Shown: one piece after another, positions 14,328 to 15,294 of the stretch
Layout: every line of letters starts with the position of its first letter
Position numbering within the stretch: the first letter of the stretch is position 1
From: Lachnospiraceae bacterium
Lineage (GTDB): Bacteria; Bacillota; Clostridia; Lachnospirales; Lachnospiraceae
Reading direction: 5' to 3'
Assembly: GCA_009787745.1 (NCBI GenBank)
Contig: WQST01000033.1
Location: forward strand, 1-15,294
Length of the DNA stretch: 15,294 nt
Notes under the pieces: model-generated
Told to the model about the DNA's origin: nothing
The model's input: only the letters and a program-made list of their open reading frames with translations
Database searches by the model: none
Translations under genes and position numbers: made by a program

Positions 14328-15293
14328 TTACTTTATCTTCTCAATCTCAGCCCGATACGAAACAATCCGCTCTTTCATAATAGCTTCCAGATCCTTCGAC
14401 GAACCTTCAAAGTGTCTGGAATTTAACCCCCAACGTTCACTATGTTCCGCAAATGCCGTTTCTACTTCATCATGAAATCCCATATATGCCGCCATCATAT
14501 CTTCAAGGACGAAGAAATTATCAAGCAGGTATTCGGAGCGGCTGATGAACTGATTCTTAAACTCGGCATTATCCATTAAACTACTGAACATCCTCGCGTT
14601 TTCCGAATAGTCTCCGTCATAAGTCAATATATAATTCAGGAATGTATGGATATCTTCATTATAGGTTAAATTAAAAACCGGATCGGTATCACACATAATC
14701 ATCCGCCACTTCTGATACTCCGTATCATTTGGATTAATGCTTTTCCACATCCTGACATTATTGTGCGGCCAGTCATTATCACCGCCGAAAATCTCACAGA
14801 TAAATAAATCAATATAACTTTCAACATCGAAAAGAGCCGTAAAGTGCCGATAATTTTCCCCAACGGACATATCATTATTAATAATAAATTCGCGTAAATC
14901 ATACACTTCCTTTTGCGAATCCCAATCACCGATCCGTAGCTCGACAAACGAGTCAAGCATCACAACATCCTTGCGCCTGATATTGAAATGTGAGCTGATA
15001 TAGTAATCATCTTGAAATTCCGTAAAAAAGTAAGTTCCCCAATACTCGCCGTTTAAAAAGGTGGCGACGGGGCGCTGTGCCTGGTAACTGAATGTTCCTA
15101 ACTGCCCGCAAAAGCTTTGCCAAAATTCATCGCGGATACCGCCCCAGTTACGATCCTGCCCGCCCATCCTTAGAATAAAGCGGCCGAAGTTCGTAATGGC
15201 TTCGCCTTCTGAATTACGCGCGCGTCCATTGAATAAATCAAATTCAAGGTTATCGCCTGACGGATAAAGGCGGAAGGATTTTTGCGGGAAGCG
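14328..15293 (-). CDS. CotH-kinase family protein, C-terminal part (cut by right edge)
   Basis: The frame is open from 15293, so the ATG at 15167 is internal and the true start lies beyond the window. About 321 residues are visible. They fit the CotH family (protein kinase-like, first known from spore coat protein CotH of Bacillus): KSFRLYPSGDNLEFDLF with the F-R-L-Y strand, then FILRMGGQDRNWGGIRDEFW. Next come VATFLNGEYWGTYFFTEF, the GDWDSQ block, then EIFGGDNDWPHNNVRMWK and the metal-binding-like MIMCDTDPVF (Asp residues). The end is helical (YRAEIEKIK). In Clostridia such proteins are often large secreted or cell-surface proteins; the missing N-terminus hides any signal peptide. Codon use and GC content are like clpC/radA rather than the accessory block. 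The stop is followed by the hairpin at 14286-14309. Confidence 0.8.
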   Translation of the reverse strand, partial: RFPQKSFRLYPSGDNLEFDLFNGRARNSEGEAITNFGRFILRMGGQDRNWGGIRDEFWQSFCGQLGTFSYQAQRPVATFLNGEYWGTYFFTEFQDDYYISSHFNIRRKDVVMLDSFVELRIGDWDSQKEVYDLREFIINNDMSVGENYRHFTALFDVESYIDLFICEIFGGDNDWPHNNVRMWKSINPNDTEYQKWRMIMCDTDPVFNLTYNEDIHTFLNYILTYDGDYSENARMFSSLMDNAEFKNQFISRSEYLLDNFFVLEDMMAAYMGFHDEVETAFAEHSERWGLNSRHFEGSSKDLEAIMKERIVSYRAEIEKIK

Positions 15294-15294
15294 G

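Overview
The window looks like a low-to-moderate GC Firmicute of the class Clostridia, probably Lachnospiraceae-like. The basis is the clpC - small conserved gene - radA order, consistently purine-rich Shine-Dalgarno sites, a CotH-family protein, and relics of the conjugative-element genes common in gut Clostridia. This is inferred from gene content and style, not from any database match.

Layout. (1) Bases 1-4713 are an ordered, moderately GC-rich core block on the + strand: the tail of an unidentified hydrophilic protein running in from the left edge, clpC (GTG start), a 136-residue conserved protein of unknown role, a GC-rich hairpin, and radA. (2) Bases 4714-5200 hold a decayed + strand gene resembling a peptidase of family S51. 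(3) Bases 5214-7434 are a tight + strand run: an AlkZ-related winged-helix-type protein, a nitroreductase-family protein and an alpha/beta hydrolase, then the first ~75 codons of a membrane acyltransferase that is cut off near 7645. (4) Bases ~7645-9510 are a graveyard of a conjugative or integrative element: a fragment of a P4/D5-type primase, a cluster of TATCTCATGTATC repeats, and a fragment of a VirD4/TraG coupling protein ending at a strong hairpin. Between these relics, on the - strand, sits an apparently intact radical SAM/SPASM gene. (5) Bases 9658-10020 (- strand) hold further relics: the first 19 codons of what looks like a TIR-domain protein and a DUF2442-like remnant. (6) Bases 10025-14019 (- strand) carry an intact long coiled-coil protein and, upstream of it, an AT-rich three-gene ABC exporter set (permease, ATPase, permease). 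(7) Bases 14159-14272 hold a scrap of a response-regulator receiver domain on the + strand. (8) From 14286 to the right edge are a terminator-like hairpin and the C-terminal part of a CotH-kinase family protein on the - strand, with composition closer to the core block.

How the parts work together. ClpC (protein unfolding for ClpP) and RadA (branch migration in recombination) are housekeeping genes. The segment from about 4714 to 14280 reads as an accessory region that has received and lost several inserts. The functional survivors are probably the AlkZ-related/nitroreductase/hydrolase run, the SPASM enzyme, the coiled-coil protein and the ABC set. No complete novel system could be demonstrated. 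The best leads are the orphan SPASM enzyme inside mobile-element debris, the TIR/DUF2442 relics beside the coiled-coil gene, and the ABC set with an unusual permease ectodomain.
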